Of a DNA stretch of 64,000 bases, positions 18,913 to 27,893 are shown one piece after another. Numbering within the stretch: position 1 is the stretch's first letter; the number at the start of each line of letters is the position of its first letter. The translations under genes and the position numbers were made by a program. Source of the stretch: Bryobacterales bacterium (GTDB taxonomy: Bacteria > Acidobacteriota > Terriglobia > Bryobacterales > Bryobacteraceae); assembly GCA_016789905.1 (NCBI GenBank), contig JAEUQC010000150.1, positions 18,348 to 82,347 of the forward strand. The letters run 5' to 3'. The notes beneath the pieces are model-generated. The model did not search any database. It was given only the letters and a program-made list of their open reading frames with translations, and was not told where the DNA came from.

Positions 18913-21270
18913 CTACCCCTTCCAGCAGAGCGTGAAGAGTTTGATCTGGATGTTCGTCTTTTTCGGCGCGATCACCACGGTTTCAAACTCTTCGTTCAAT
19001 GTGTCGTATTGTGCGGCAAGCGTTGCGATTTCTTCCTGCAACTGCTGCTCTAATTGCTGCTTCTGATCGAGCGTCGCCTGCAGATTTTCTTCGGCCCGAT
19101 CCACGTCCTGCCCCTCGCGGCTGACCTTTCCGAGCGTGCGCGCGGCCGATCCCATGCCCGACATGGCCGATTTGGTCATAAAGCCGCGGCCCATAATGGC
19201 GCCCAGCACGCTGGTGGCAATGGAAAGTCCGGTTTGCACTTTGGACTGCGTTGCCTCCTGCTGCTGTTTTTCCACCATCTGCTGCGCCTTGCGGACACGC
19301 TCCTCCAGCATCGCCAGCTTCGGTCCATACTTCTGCCGAAGGGCCGCCACGGCTTCGTCCCGCGCTTCGTGCGCCGCCGTGGTCAGGCGGACCCGGAAGT
19401 CGCGTTCGGACTCGCCTGGATTGGAAACCTGTTTCAGGTTCACGCTCTGCAGCATTTCCAGTTTTTGCGTGGCGAACAGCCAGTTTGTGAACTCTTTGCT
19501 CCATGAGGCGTATGACTTTGCCTTGCCTGCGACCGCCGGAAGTTCGGCGAACGAGGCGCCGTCCATGGGCGCATTTTCCAACTCCGACAGTTCGATCTCC
19601 AGTTCCTCCGCCTGCTCCCAATTTACCGGAACCGGCCCATTTTCAACCAGCGTGCAGAATTTCACTTCGCGCGAAAAATCGATTTTGGTTTTCGTATCCG
19701 TGAATCGCACCTGCGCCACGCCAAGCAGAACCGGCTCATAGGAAACTGCGCCGGTGGCGCGCACAGGCAGGAAGTGCTCCTCGATGTCGGGTGGCAGAAC
19801 GGGGCGCGCGGCGCCGGCAATTTCCGCGGCACGCTTCGGCGCGGGAGCGCCAGTTGCGGCTGGCGCTGTGGCGGCCGACCGTTTCTTTGATTCCATCAGC
19901 GTCTTGATCTGCGCGCGGGTCAGCGGGCCGCTCAAGTACGATAGTGCCCAACGTGTTTCAAATATCTCCAGCGCGCCGCGATGTACATTGCTCATCAGGA
20001 AAATGCGGCTCTTCAAGCTCGACAGTAACTGATCGAGCGCGCCGCGGTCCGCGGACCCGCCGGCGGCGGCCGCCGCGCCTTCCAGCCCTTCAATCAGGCG
20101 AGCTTTATCGCGCTCCGTTTGCAGCCGGCCAATGAACCACGTGCCGCAATTGGAAAGGCCCTTGTAGTCCAGATCCACGGGGTTTTGCGTGGCCAGCACG
20201 ACGCCCACGCCAAACGCGCGTGCCTGTTTCAACAGCGTCAGCAGCGGCTGTTTCGAAGGCGGATTCGACACCGGCGGGAAGTAGCCGAAGATCTCGTCCA
20301 TGTAGAGCAGGGCGCGAAGGCTGGAGGTGCCGGGTTGTGTTCGCATCCATGACACCATCTGGTTCAGCAGCAGCGATACGAAGAACATCCGTTCGGAATC
20401 GCTGAGGTGCGCGATTGAAAAAATCGACATGCGCGGGCGGCCCTGCGCGGTGTAGAGCAGCGAGCCGATGTCGAGAGCGTCGCCCTCCAGCCATGCCTCG
20501 AACCCCGGGGACGCCAGCAGATTGTTGAGCGCGATGGCGAGTTCGAACCTCTCTTTCGACGGGAAGAAGGATTCGATTTCCAAGACGCCGATCCGGGTAA
20601 CGGGCGGCTTTTGGATCTGTTGAATCAGCGTGGCGAGGTCCAGATCGTTGCCGTTCATCCAGGCGTTTTCGATGAGCTTGCTGAGCAGGATATGTTCGCG
20701 GGATTGAATGGGATCGCCAACGATGTTCATTAACGCGAGCAGGGCGGTGGCGGTGGATTGAATCCGTTCGCGCATTGCTTCGCGGTCTTCGCGCATCTCC
20801 TCCGGCGGCGCGCCAAACGAGCGCAGCACCGAGACCGGAAAGCCGGCCGACGAACCGGGTGTATAGATTGTGAAATCCGCTGCGTCCCGAAGACGCTGCA
20901 CACGGGCGCCATCCTGGCCCCAATCGCCCAACCCCTTCTTCCAGCGATTCGCGGTCTCTTCGGCAAACTGATCGCGGGTTTGACCCTTTTTGCGGGCTTC
21001 CTCTTCGTTCACCCACGGCGCGAAGTCCGCCGCGGCCAGGCCTGGAAAGTTCAACAGCAGGTTCGACAGGTCGCCCTTGGGGTCGATGATCAGCGCGGGA
21101 ATGCCGTCGATGGCGGCTTCCTCCAACAGACTCACGCACAGGCCGGTCTTGCCGCTGCCGGTCATGCCGACGCACACCGCATGGGTCACCAGGTCCTTGG
21201 AATCCAACAGCAGAAGGCCGTCTTCCTTCTTGCCGAGATAGAACACGCCGAGTTTTTCGAAATCCTGCAT
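18913..21270 (-). CDS. HerA-like ATP-binding protein with C-terminal coiled coil
   Basis: 785 residues. The Walker A motif is GMTGSGKT at 35-42, IIDPKGDLSNLLLNFP follows, and the Walker B region is LLYMDEIFGY; VLATQNPVDLDYKGLSNCGTWFIGRLQT is typical of the HerA/FtsK-like DUF853-type ATPase core (to ~500). The C-terminal third has Gln/Glu-rich coiled coil interrupted by a glycine-rich GLSIATSVLGAIMG segment. It probably translocates or remodels a polymer, DNA or protein; there is no NurA-type nuclease beside it. The start ATG at 21270 lies 7 bases from a TAGACT element; the longer frame upstream is antisense to the DJ-1 gene. Confidence 0.82.
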   Translation of the reverse strand: MQDFEKLGVFYLGKKEDGLLLLDSKDLVTHAVCVGMTGSGKTGLCVSLLEEAAIDGIPALIIDPKGDLSNLLLNFPGLAAADFAPWVNEEEARKKGQTRDQFAEETANRWKKGLGDWGQDGARVQRLRDAADFTIYTPGSSAGFPVSVLRSFGAPPEEMREDREAMRERIQSTATALLALMNIVGDPIQSREHILLSKLIENAWMNGNDLDLATLIQQIQKPPVTRIGVLEIESFFPSKERFELAIALNNLLASPGFEAWLEGDALDIGSLLYTAQGRPRMSIFSIAHLSDSERMFFVSLLLNQMVSWMRTQPGTSSLRALLYMDEIFGYFPPVSNPPSKQPLLTLLKQARAFGVGVVLATQNPVDLDYKGLSNCGTWFIGRLQTERDKARLIEGLEGAAAAAGGSADRGALDQLLSSLKSRIFLMSNVHRGALEIFETRWALSYLSGPLTRAQIKTLMESKKRSAATAPAATGAPAPKRAAEIAGAARPVLPPDIEEHFLPVRATGAVSYEPVLLGVAQVRFTDTKTKIDFSREVKFCTLVENGPVPVNWEQAEELEIELSELENAPMDGASFAELPAVAGKAKSYASWSKEFTNWLFATQKLEMLQSVNLKQVSNPGESERDFRVRLTTAAHEARDEAVAALRQKYGPKLAMLEERVRKAQQMVEKQQQEATQSKVQTGLSIATSVLGAIMGRGFMTKSAMSGMGSAARTLGKVSREGQDVDRAEENLQATLDQKQQLEQQLQEEIATLAAQYDTLNEEFETVVIAPKKTNIQIKLFTLCWKG

Positions 21271-21294
21271 AGGCACTAGTCTACAATCGCGTGT
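21271..21294. promoter_or_regulatory. Overlapping divergent -10 elements (7-base spacing both ways)
   Basis: Minus-strand TAGACT (21278-21283) and plus-strand TACAAT (21282-21287) overlap by two bases, and each ends 7 bases from its start codon (21270 and 21295). The layout is the same as at 12265-12288. Confidence 0.5.
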
Positions 21295-21819
21295 ATGGAA
21301 CTGAAAGGGAAGAAAGTCGCGATTCTCGTGGATCAGATGTACCAGGAGATGGAAGTGTGGGTGCCGTTGTACCGGCTGCAGGAAGCGGGAGTGGAGACGG
21401 TGACCGTGGGCGCGGAGGCTGGCAAAACTTATCCCAGCAAGCTTGGCTATCCCTGCATGGCCCAGAAATCGTATGCCGAGGTTTCTGCTGACGATTTCGA
21501 CGGAATCGTGGTGCCAGGAGGGTTTGCGCCGGATCACATCCGCCGTCATCCGAAGGCGAATCAACTGGTGGCCGATATCAATGCGCAGGGCAAACTGGTC
21601 GCCGCCATTTGCCATGGCCCGTGGGTTCTCTGTTCGGCGCACGGCATGTTGAAGGGACGTAAGGCGACGAGCTTTTTCGCGATTAAGGACGATGTTGTCA
21701 ACGCCGGTGCGGAGTGGTCGGATGCGGAAGTGGTGGTGGACGGCAATCTGGTTACGTCGCGCAAGCCGGAAGACCTTCCTGCCTTCTGCGTCGCCTGCAT
21801 TGCGGTATTGAAGCGGTAG
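21295..21819 (+). CDS. DJ-1/PfpI family glutamine-amidotransferase-like protein
   Basis: 174 residues. The nucleophile elbow is AAICHGPW (C106-H107), preceded by VPGGFAPD, and an acidic residue of the QMYQEME segment (E18/E20) is in the expected place. This is the PfpI/YhbO-like subgroup with peptidase, deglycase or chaperone-type activity against glycation damage; the precise activity is debated for the family. Cytoplasmic. It shares a 24-base divergent promoter with the HerA-like gene. Confidence 0.9.
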   Translation: MELKGKKVAILVDQMYQEMEVWVPLYRLQEAGVETVTVGAEAGKTYPSKLGYPCMAQKSYAEVSADDFDGIVVPGGFAPDHIRRHPKANQLVADINAQGKLVAAICHGPWVLCSAHGMLKGRKATSFFAIKDDVVNAGAEWSDAEVVVDGNLVTSRKPEDLPAFCVACIAVLKR

Positions 21820-21832
21820 AAGCGGAATCTGT

Positions 21833-21886
21833 ATGCGCTCGAAGTTTCTTTCGGATCCCGAGGCGGACTGGTTCAGCGCGCCATGA
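21833..21886 (+). CDS. Possible 17-codon leader ORF coupled to the ABC operon
   Basis: A 17-residue frame (ATG 21833, stop 21884-21886) whose TGA overlaps the ATG of the ABC ATPase (21883). The encoded peptide is MRSKFLSDPEADWFSAP. The overlap could allow translational coupling. There is no clear ribosome-binding site, so it may be chance. Confidence 0.25.
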   Translation: MRSKFLSDPEADWFSAP

Positions 21887-22809
21887 TTGAACCGTGTATT
21901 CAGGTTTCCGGATTGAAGAAGTCCTACGGCGAAGTGGAGGCCGTTCGCGGAATCGACTTCACGGTTGAGCAAGGGGAAGTGTTCGGCCTGCTCGGTCCCA
22001 ACGGCGCCGGAAAGACGACAACAGTGGAGATTCTGGAGGGCCTGCGGCAGCGGACGGCCGGCGATGTTCGCGTGCTCGGGTTCGATCCGGCTTCCGATAC
22101 AAAGGCGCTGAAGGAGCGGATTGGCGTCTGTTTGCAGGCCACCAATCTTCCGGACAAGATCAAGCTGCATGAGGCGATGCGGCTGTTCGGTTCGTTCTAT
22201 CAGCGCACAGTTGACACCGGCGAACTGTTACAGCGCCTGCAACTGTCGGAGAAGCGCGAGGCCCGGTATGGAACGCTTTCGGGCGGCCAGAAACAGCGGC
22301 TGGCCTTGGCAATGGCGCTGATCAACGATCCGCGGCTCATCTTTCTGGATGAGCCGACGACCGGACTCGATCCGCAGGTGCGCCAAGAGATTCACAGGTT
22401 GATTTTGGAGCTTCGCGATAAGCAGCGCAGCATCGTGTTGACGACACACTACATTGAAGAAGCCGAGCGCCTGTGCGACCGCGTTGCCATTGTGGACCAG
22501 GGCCGGATCATCGCCATCGGCGCGCCGAAGGATCTGGTAGCAAGTACGTTTGGCTCCTCGCGGATTGAGATCCGCCTGTCGGCACCGCTCGCCTTCGATG
22601 AGGTGCCGCCGGAATCGGCGAACGACAAGACGCATTTGAGCCCGGACCGCACGCTGTTGACCGTTACGGCTGAAAAGCCCGCGCGCGCGATTGTCGATTT
22701 TGTGAAATGGATTGATCAACGAGGCCTGGAACTGGCGGATATTCACCTGAAGCGGCCAACGCTGGAAGATGTGTTTTTGGAACTGACAGGGCGGAGCCTG
22801 CGGGATTGA
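21883..22809 (+). CDS. ABC transporter ATP-binding protein (ABC-2 type exporter)
   Basis: 308 residues. Walker A is GPNGAGKTT (~38-46), the signature is LSGGQKQR (~132) and Walker B is LIFLDEPTTGLDP. The ~80-residue C-terminal extension after the nucleotide-binding domain is usual for the ABC-2/DrrA-like multidrug or polysaccharide export subfamily. Its stop lies one base before the permease ATG, so the two form the transporter. The substrate is not apparent. Confidence 0.92.
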   Translation: MIEPCIQVSGLKKSYGEVEAVRGIDFTVEQGEVFGLLGPNGAGKTTTVEILEGLRQRTAGDVRVLGFDPASDTKALKERIGVCLQATNLPDKIKLHEAMRLFGSFYQRTVDTGELLQRLQLSEKREARYGTLSGGQKQRLALAMALINDPRLIFLDEPTTGLDPQVRQEIHRLILELRDKQRSIVLTTHYIEEAERLCDRVAIVDQGRIIAIGAPKDLVASTFGSSRIEIRLSAPLAFDEVPPESANDKTHLSPDRTLLTVTAEKPARAIVDFVKWIDQRGLELADIHLKRPTLEDVFLELTGRSLRD

Positions 22810-22810
22810 C

Positions 22811-24604
22811 ATGACGGCTTATCTCACCAACATCGCCATTACACTTCGACTGATGGCGCGGGACCGGATGGCGCTTTTCTTCGGCTATGTGTTCCCGCTA
22901 ATTTTTTTCTTCCTCTTTGCGCAGATGATGTCGGCTGGGCAGGGGGGTGGCGTGGCCAAGCAGGTGGTCACCAGCGTGCTTATTTTTGGCGTGCTTGGCA
23001 ACGGCTTTTTCGGCGCGGGGATGCGCGCGGTTTCGGATCGCGAGCAGAACATTCTTCGCCGTTTCAAAGTTGCACCCACAACGGCGGCGCCGCTGCTGGT
23101 GAGCTGGCTGGTCACCGGCTGGATCAACTACATCCCCTCCGCGCTGTTTCTGATCGCGATAGGCCACTTTGGTTATCAGATGCCTTGGCCGGAGCGCCCC
23201 GTCACGCTCTTTGTGTTTCTGAGTGTGGCGGTGCTGGCCTTTCGCGCCATCGGCCTGATCATCGCCTCCGTCGTCAATTCCATGCAGGAGAGTCAGATTC
23301 TTATCCAACTCTTCTACCTGCCGATGCTCTTTCTGAGCGGTGCCACGTTCCCGGTGAGCGCCATGCCCCAATGGCTGCAAATTGTCGCGCAGTTCATTCC
23401 GTCGGCGCACCTCTTTGCTGGGCTGCAGGGCATTCTGCTGCGAAAGGAGAGTCTGGACGCGCAGTGGAAAAGCCTGCTTGCGCTGCTGCTGACGCTTGTT
23501 GTTGGCCTGTTCATTTCCGTCAAGCTGTTCCGTTGGGAGAAGGAAGAAAAGGTAAAGTCTTCGGCGAAACTGTGGGTTTTGGCGGCGCTGGCGCCGTTTC
23601 TTCTGCTGGGTGTGTATCAGGCATACAGCAAGGAAAGCATCATGCAGGCCAAGGTGTTGCAGCGGGAACTGCGGCGCAGCCGGACGCTGCTCATTCGCGA
23701 TGTGCGGCTGGTGATTGGTGATGGCCGCGTCATAGAACGCGGCGCACTGCTGATCCGTGAGGGGAAGATTGCGCAGGTTTTTGAAGGCGACGCGCCCGAC
23801 CCGAAATCGTTGAGCGCGGAGCCAATCGAGGGGAGCGGCAAGACGCTGCTGCCAGGTTTGATCGACGCTCATGTGGATCTCACCTCGCCGGGCGGCGTTC
23901 CCGATGGGAACATTGACCCGGAGTGGAGCGACATTGCGTATCTGTTCAGCGGTGTCACGACGATTCACGCCGCAAGCGCAAGCCCCGCCGTTGCAGCGCT
24001 TCGTGACCGCGTGGCGCGGGGGGAACTGTTGGCGAGTGAGATTGTTACCGGCGGACAAAACGGCACACGATTTGGCGGCGATGGCCCACCGGAAAGCGGC
24101 CTGTGGATTCCCGCTCTCACCGCATTGGAAGCCGCCGCGACGCCGAAGGCGGAACTGTTGGAGCGCAGCCTGGTGCAGCAGACCGCGCCCAAGGGCATGG
24201 TGGATCGCACGCGTCCGCTGCTGGCGAAAATTCCCGTGGATGCCTCCCGGTTGACGCGACGGATGGAGAGCGTGGCGGCGGCGGAGACGCGGATTGTCGC
24301 CGGCTCGGGCGGCGGGCAGATGTTGGTCCTGCACGGGCCGGGTATACATCGCGAAATGGCGCTGCTGGTGCAGGCAGGATTAACACCTGGGCAGGCGCTG
24401 CAAGCGGCCACCGGCCGCGCCGCCGCCGCGCTGGGCGTGGCGGACCGAGTCGGTTTGTTGAAGGCGGGACTCGCGGCGGACTTGCTGCTCGTTGATGGCA
24501 ATCCGCTTCGCGACATTGCCGCTACCGAGCGCATTTCCGGAGTGATTTTCCGCGGCGAACGGGTCGCCCGCAGCGAGCTGTTCGAACAGCGGGAGGAGGA
24601 ATGA
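22811..24604 (+). CDS. ABC-2 permease fused to a degenerate amidohydrolase-like domain
   Basis: 597 residues. Residues ~1-245 form an ABC-2 permease (ALFFGYVFPLIFFFLF; MLFLSGATFPVSAMP; about six membrane segments). A seventh hydrophobic segment (WVLAALAPFLLLGVYQ, ~255-270) then leads into an amidohydrolase-like region (~290-590) with LIRDVRLVIGDGRVIE, LPGLIDAHVDLTSPG and the C-terminal LLKAGLAADLLLVDGNP motif. The canonical metal-binding HxH is HVD here (~353-355), the late GTD catalytic motif reads GSGGGQ, and the domain is ~100 residues shorter than normal, so it is probably not a standard hydrolase. With seven segments the extra domain may face the periplasm. No frameshift is needed for the fusion. 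It overlaps the next gene by 4 bases. Confidence 0.85.
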   Translation: MTAYLTNIAITLRLMARDRMALFFGYVFPLIFFFLFAQMMSAGQGGGVAKQVVTSVLIFGVLGNGFFGAGMRAVSDREQNILRRFKVAPTTAAPLLVSWLVTGWINYIPSALFLIAIGHFGYQMPWPERPVTLFVFLSVAVLAFRAIGLIIASVVNSMQESQILIQLFYLPMLFLSGATFPVSAMPQWLQIVAQFIPSAHLFAGLQGILLRKESLDAQWKSLLALLLTLVVGLFISVKLFRWEKEEKVKSSAKLWVLAALAPFLLLGVYQAYSKESIMQAKVLQRELRRSRTLLIRDVRLVIGDGRVIERGALLIREGKIAQVFEGDAPDPKSLSAEPIEGSGKTLLPGLIDAHVDLTSPGGVPDGNIDPEWSDIAYLFSGVTTIHAASASPAVAALRDRVARGELLASEIVTGGQNGTRFGGDGPPESGLWIPALTALEAAATPKAELLERSLVQQTAPKGMVDRTRPLLAKIPVDASRLTRRMESVAAAETRIVAGSGGGQMLVLHGPGIHREMALLVQAGLTPGQALQAATGRAAAALGVADRVGLLKAGLAADLLLVDGNPLRDIAATERISGVIFRGERVARSELFEQREEE

Positions 24605-27081
24605 AGATGTTGGACCGTTGGGTACGCTTGGTTTGGCGCGGCGGCCCGCTGCGCCGCTATCTTGTATTGGCCGCGCTGGCGCTGGCCCTGGTCGCGCAGC
24701 CCCTCTGGAAGCGAATCGTGGGGCGGCAGCCGGACGGAACCTATTTGCTCCCCACCGGGCAGACGGTTCGCCCGTTGGGGAAAATCATCGAGGTCAATGA
24801 TCGGCCGCTCGGCATCGCCATGGCGCCAGGCGGCCAATTGGCGGCAGTCGTTACCGGTTCCAACTTTGCCTCGCGCGCGCTGCACCTGGTTGACTTGCGG
24901 TCCGGTGAACTTTCCCAGACGCTCCCCATCGCCGACAGCTTCACCGGCGTTGTCTTCACCGCCGATGGGAACACGCTCTACGTTGGCGGCGGCTCCTCCA
25001 ATGCGGTTCACATTTTCACCCGCCAGGGTATACAGCCATTCGTTCCCGCTGGTGCCATTGCACTTCCCGGCAGCGCGCCGAGCGGCCTGGCCCTCAGCGC
25101 CGACGGCCAGTTTCTTTACGTTGCCTGCAATTTGAAGCACGCCGTTGCTCGCATTGAACTGGCGACGCGGAAAATCGACTTCTGGACCACTGGCACCTAT
25201 CCATACACCGTCGCCATCGCCAAGGGCAAGCTCTTCGTATCCAACTGGGGCGGGCGCAAGCCGCGCACGGAGGACCCGACCGATGGCATCCATCCGGTTG
25301 TTGTCGACAAACGAACGGGCATTCCGTCATCGGGCACGGTGTCCGTTTTCGACCTGCGAACCGGGACGCTGCTGCGAGAAATTGAAGTGGGACTGCACCC
25401 CAGCGCGCTTGCGCTTTCGCCGGATCAATCCAAGCTCTTCGTCGCCAATGCCAACTCCGATACCGTGGCCCAACTCGACACGGCGGACGCGAAGCTGGAC
25501 CGTTCCATCGCCGTGCCGCTCTATCGAAAGGCGCCGCTTGGCAGTTCGCCAAATGCGCTTGCCGTGCATCCGGATGGCAGAACGCTTTTCGTTGCCAACG
25601 CGGCCAATAATGCGATTGCCGTCGTCGACCTGGCCGCCGCCAAGGTGCGCGGCTTTCTGCCGGCCGGCTGGTATCCTACCGCCGTCGCGCTGACGCCGGA
25701 TTCCCAGCAACTGCTCATCGCCAACGGGTATGGCTTCGGTTCGGTGGCGGAGGCGAAAGGCAGTGGACGCAGTTACAAGGACCGGGCGGGAGTACTTGCG
25801 CTTGTTCCACTGACGGAACTGAATAACCTTGCTCGCCACACGCAGCAGGTTCTGGCTGACAATCATGCTCCCGTTGTCGCCCGGCCGGCCAGGGGCGAAG
25901 CGCCGAAGCCCATTGAGCACGTTATCTACGTGATCAAAGAGAACCGAACCTACGATCAGGTTTTCGGCGACATGCCGGAGGGCAATGGAGACCCCTCGCT
26001 CGCCATCTTTGGCCGTGAAGTGACGCCCAACCACCATGCGTTGGCCGAACAGTACGCGCTTCTCGACAACTTCTACCAGCCCGCCGATCAATCGGCGCTC
26101 GGCCATCGCTGGTGTACGCAGGGCTACGCGAGCGACTGGGTGTTCAAATACAGCAACGGGCGCAACGACCAGAACCCCATGCTTTTTGCGCCCACCGAGT
26201 TCATCTGGGACAATGCGCGGCGCCATGGCGTTAGCGTGCGCGCGTTTGGCGAGCGCGGGCTTAATACCGTGGAACCCGCCGATGCCACTTGGACCGATAT
26301 CTACAACGATTGGAAGCAAGGCACACGCAAGGTGGGCATCAAGCCGCGGGCCGTTATTGTGGGCCTGCGGGATGTGTATTCGAGTAACGTGCCGGCCTAC
26401 GATTTACGCATTCCGGATCAGGTTCGCGTCGACCGCTTTCTGGAAGAATTTCATGCGGCTGAGAAATCGAATTCCGTACCAAAGCTGAGCGTGTTGCTGC
26501 TCTCGCAGGATCACACGTCCGGCGCGAGTCCGGGCTTTCCAACGCCGCGCGCGATGGTGGCGGATAACGATCTGGCGCTGGGCCGGCTGGTGGAGGGCGT
26601 CTCAAAATCGAAACTGTGGGCCCGAACGGCGATCTTCGTCGTTGAGGACGATTCGCAGTCCGGTGTCGATCATGTCGACGGCCACCGTACCGTCGCCATG
26701 GTGATCAGCCCCTACACCAGAGGCCGGAAGACCGACAGCACTTTTTACACCACCATCAATCTCTATCGCACCATTGAGCAGATCCTGGGCCTGCCGCCGT
26801 CCAACCAGTTCGACCTGGCGGCCGATCCGATGGTCCCCGTATTCACAAAGAGGCCGGACTCGACGCCCTACCAGGCGCTGAAAAACAGGATTCCGCTTGA
26901 TGAAATGAACCCGCCGCTTAAGGCGCTGCAGGGCCGCATGCTGCAACTGGCCAAGGCGTCGCAGGCGATGGATCTGGACGAGCCCGATGTGGCGCCGGAG
27001 GGGCTGCTGAACGAGGCCATCTGGCATTCCGTAAAGGGGCCCGGCGTGCCCTATCCGGCCCGGCGCGCGAAAATCCGGTAG
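24601..27081 (+). CDS. Membrane-anchored YVTN beta-propeller/phosphoesterase fusion
   Basis: 826 residues. An N-terminal hydrophobic anchor (RRYLVLAALALALVAQP, ~19-35) should place the rest in the periplasm. Residues ~60-410 are YVTN-type propeller repeats (LALSPDQSKLFVANANSDTV and similar). Residues ~440-790 are the phosphoesterase family of the alkaline-phosphatase superfamily, with HVIYVIKENRTYDQVFGD at its start, a later LSQDHTSGASPG segment and VVEDDSQSGVDHVDGHR for metal ligands. Its ATG overlaps the permease stop, so transporter and phosphoesterase are coupled. It could process the exported substrate. The 3' end overlaps a convergent rhomboid gene by 31 bases. Confidence 0.88.
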   Translation: MKMLDRWVRLVWRGGPLRRYLVLAALALALVAQPLWKRIVGRQPDGTYLLPTGQTVRPLGKIIEVNDRPLGIAMAPGGQLAAVVTGSNFASRALHLVDLRSGELSQTLPIADSFTGVVFTADGNTLYVGGGSSNAVHIFTRQGIQPFVPAGAIALPGSAPSGLALSADGQFLYVACNLKHAVARIELATRKIDFWTTGTYPYTVAIAKGKLFVSNWGGRKPRTEDPTDGIHPVVVDKRTGIPSSGTVSVFDLRTGTLLREIEVGLHPSALALSPDQSKLFVANANSDTVAQLDTADAKLDRSIAVPLYRKAPLGSSPNALAVHPDGRTLFVANAANNAIAVVDLAAAKVRGFLPAGWYPTAVALTPDSQQLLIANGYGFGSVAEAKGSGRSYKDRAGVLALVPLTELNNLARHTQQVLADNHAPVVARPARGEAPKPIEHVIYVIKENRTYDQVFGDMPEGNGDPSLAIFGREVTPNHHALAEQYALLDNFYQPADQSALGHRWCTQGYASDWVFKYSNGRNDQNPMLFAPTEFIWDNARRHGVSVRAFGERGLNTVEPADATWTDIYNDWKQGTRKVGIKPRAVIVGLRDVYSSNVPAYDLRIPDQVRVDRFLEEFHAAEKSNSVPKLSVLLLSQDHTSGASPGFPTPRAMVADNDLALGRLVEGVSKSKLWARTAIFVVEDDSQSGVDHVDGHRTVAMVISPYTRGRKTDSTFYTTINLYRTIEQILGLPPSNQFDLAADPMVPVFTKRPDSTPYQALKNRIPLDEMNPPLKALQGRMLQLAKASQAMDLDEPDVAPEGLLNEAIWHSVKGPGVPYPARRAKIR

Positions 27082-27893
27082 AACAGTTCGCCGAAGGCAA
27101 GCAGCGTCAACAACAGCGAGACCAGCGAAACGAGTCCCCACAGCTTCTCCGTCGTGTCGTCCACCCAACGGGGCAGCCCGGCCATCCACGCCACAGCGAA
27201 GCCGCCGATCAATCCGCCCAAGTGCGCCGCATTGTCGATCATCGGCAGGAAGCCGCCCATTATCAATCCGATGCCGGCGTTGAACAGGCAAACGACCTGC
27301 AGGTGGCGCGCCGCGGTGGATTTACTCAATACTCCATAGGCAATCAACGCGCCCAGCAGGCCGAACACGCCCGCGCTGGCCCCCAGCGATTGTTGACGCG
27401 GCGCCCACATGGCGCTGAGTGTGAACCCGGCGAGTGTTGCCGCCGAATAGGCCGCGAACATTCGCCGCGTGCCGAAGATCTCCTCGACGATTGTGCCGAC
27501 GTTGCGAAGGCCCGCCATATTGAGGAAGATATGCAGGAATTGCAACAGCGGCATCCATGCCGGGCCCCGGCCGGAAAAGCTCAGACCTTGGTGGAGATAC
27601 CCGGCGGTGAGCAACCGGAACCAGTCGCCGCCAAGTATGGCGGGCAGCCATTTGTCGCCGTACTGCATCAGCGTGTTCGACCGTGTGGCCGTGCTGACGG
27701 CGAACAGCAGGACGTTCGCAATCAGTATGAGCCCCACCGCCAATTTGCCGCCCGGAAACAGCCAGGCGGAGATGGAGGATTGCTTCGCGATTCGGAATCC
27801 CCCGGCGCCCACCGCGATGCCGCAATGGGCACAGTGGTCCGTGCGCGCGTCAATCAACTCCCTGCAATTCGGGCAGAACCGGCTTTGGCTCAC
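27051..27893 (-). CDS. Rhomboid family intramembrane serine protease with N-terminal zinc ribbon (copy 1)
   Basis: 280 residues. CPNC (7-10) and CAHC (21-24) form a zinc ribbon; the rhomboid domain follows with GASAG (catalytic S173) and IDNAAHLGGLIGG (catalytic H224). An extra C-terminal membrane segment precedes the stop. It cleaves membrane-embedded substrates in the inner membrane. The GTG start at 27893 overlaps the upstream paralogue's stop by 4 bases (GTGA). Sequence and layout resemble the gene at 27890-28699, so this is a tandem duplication. Confidence 0.9.
   Translation of the reverse strand: MSQSRFCPNCRELIDARTDHCAHCGIAVGAGGFRIAKQSSISAWLFPGGKLAVGLILIANVLLFAVSTATRSNTLMQYGDKWLPAILGGDWFRLLTAGYLHQGLSFSGRGPAWMPLLQFLHIFLNMAGLRNVGTIVEEIFGTRRMFAAYSAATLAGFTLSAMWAPRQQSLGASAGVFGLLGALIAYGVLSKSTAARHLQVVCLFNAGIGLIMGGFLPMIDNAAHLGGLIGGFAVAWMAGLPRWVDDTTEKLWGLVSLVSLLLTLLAFGELFYRIFARRAG

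Noticed and set aside
22898..24349. 483-codon minus-strand frame opposite the permease fusion
   Set aside because: No recognisable domain and biased composition; the plus-strand gene is convincing.
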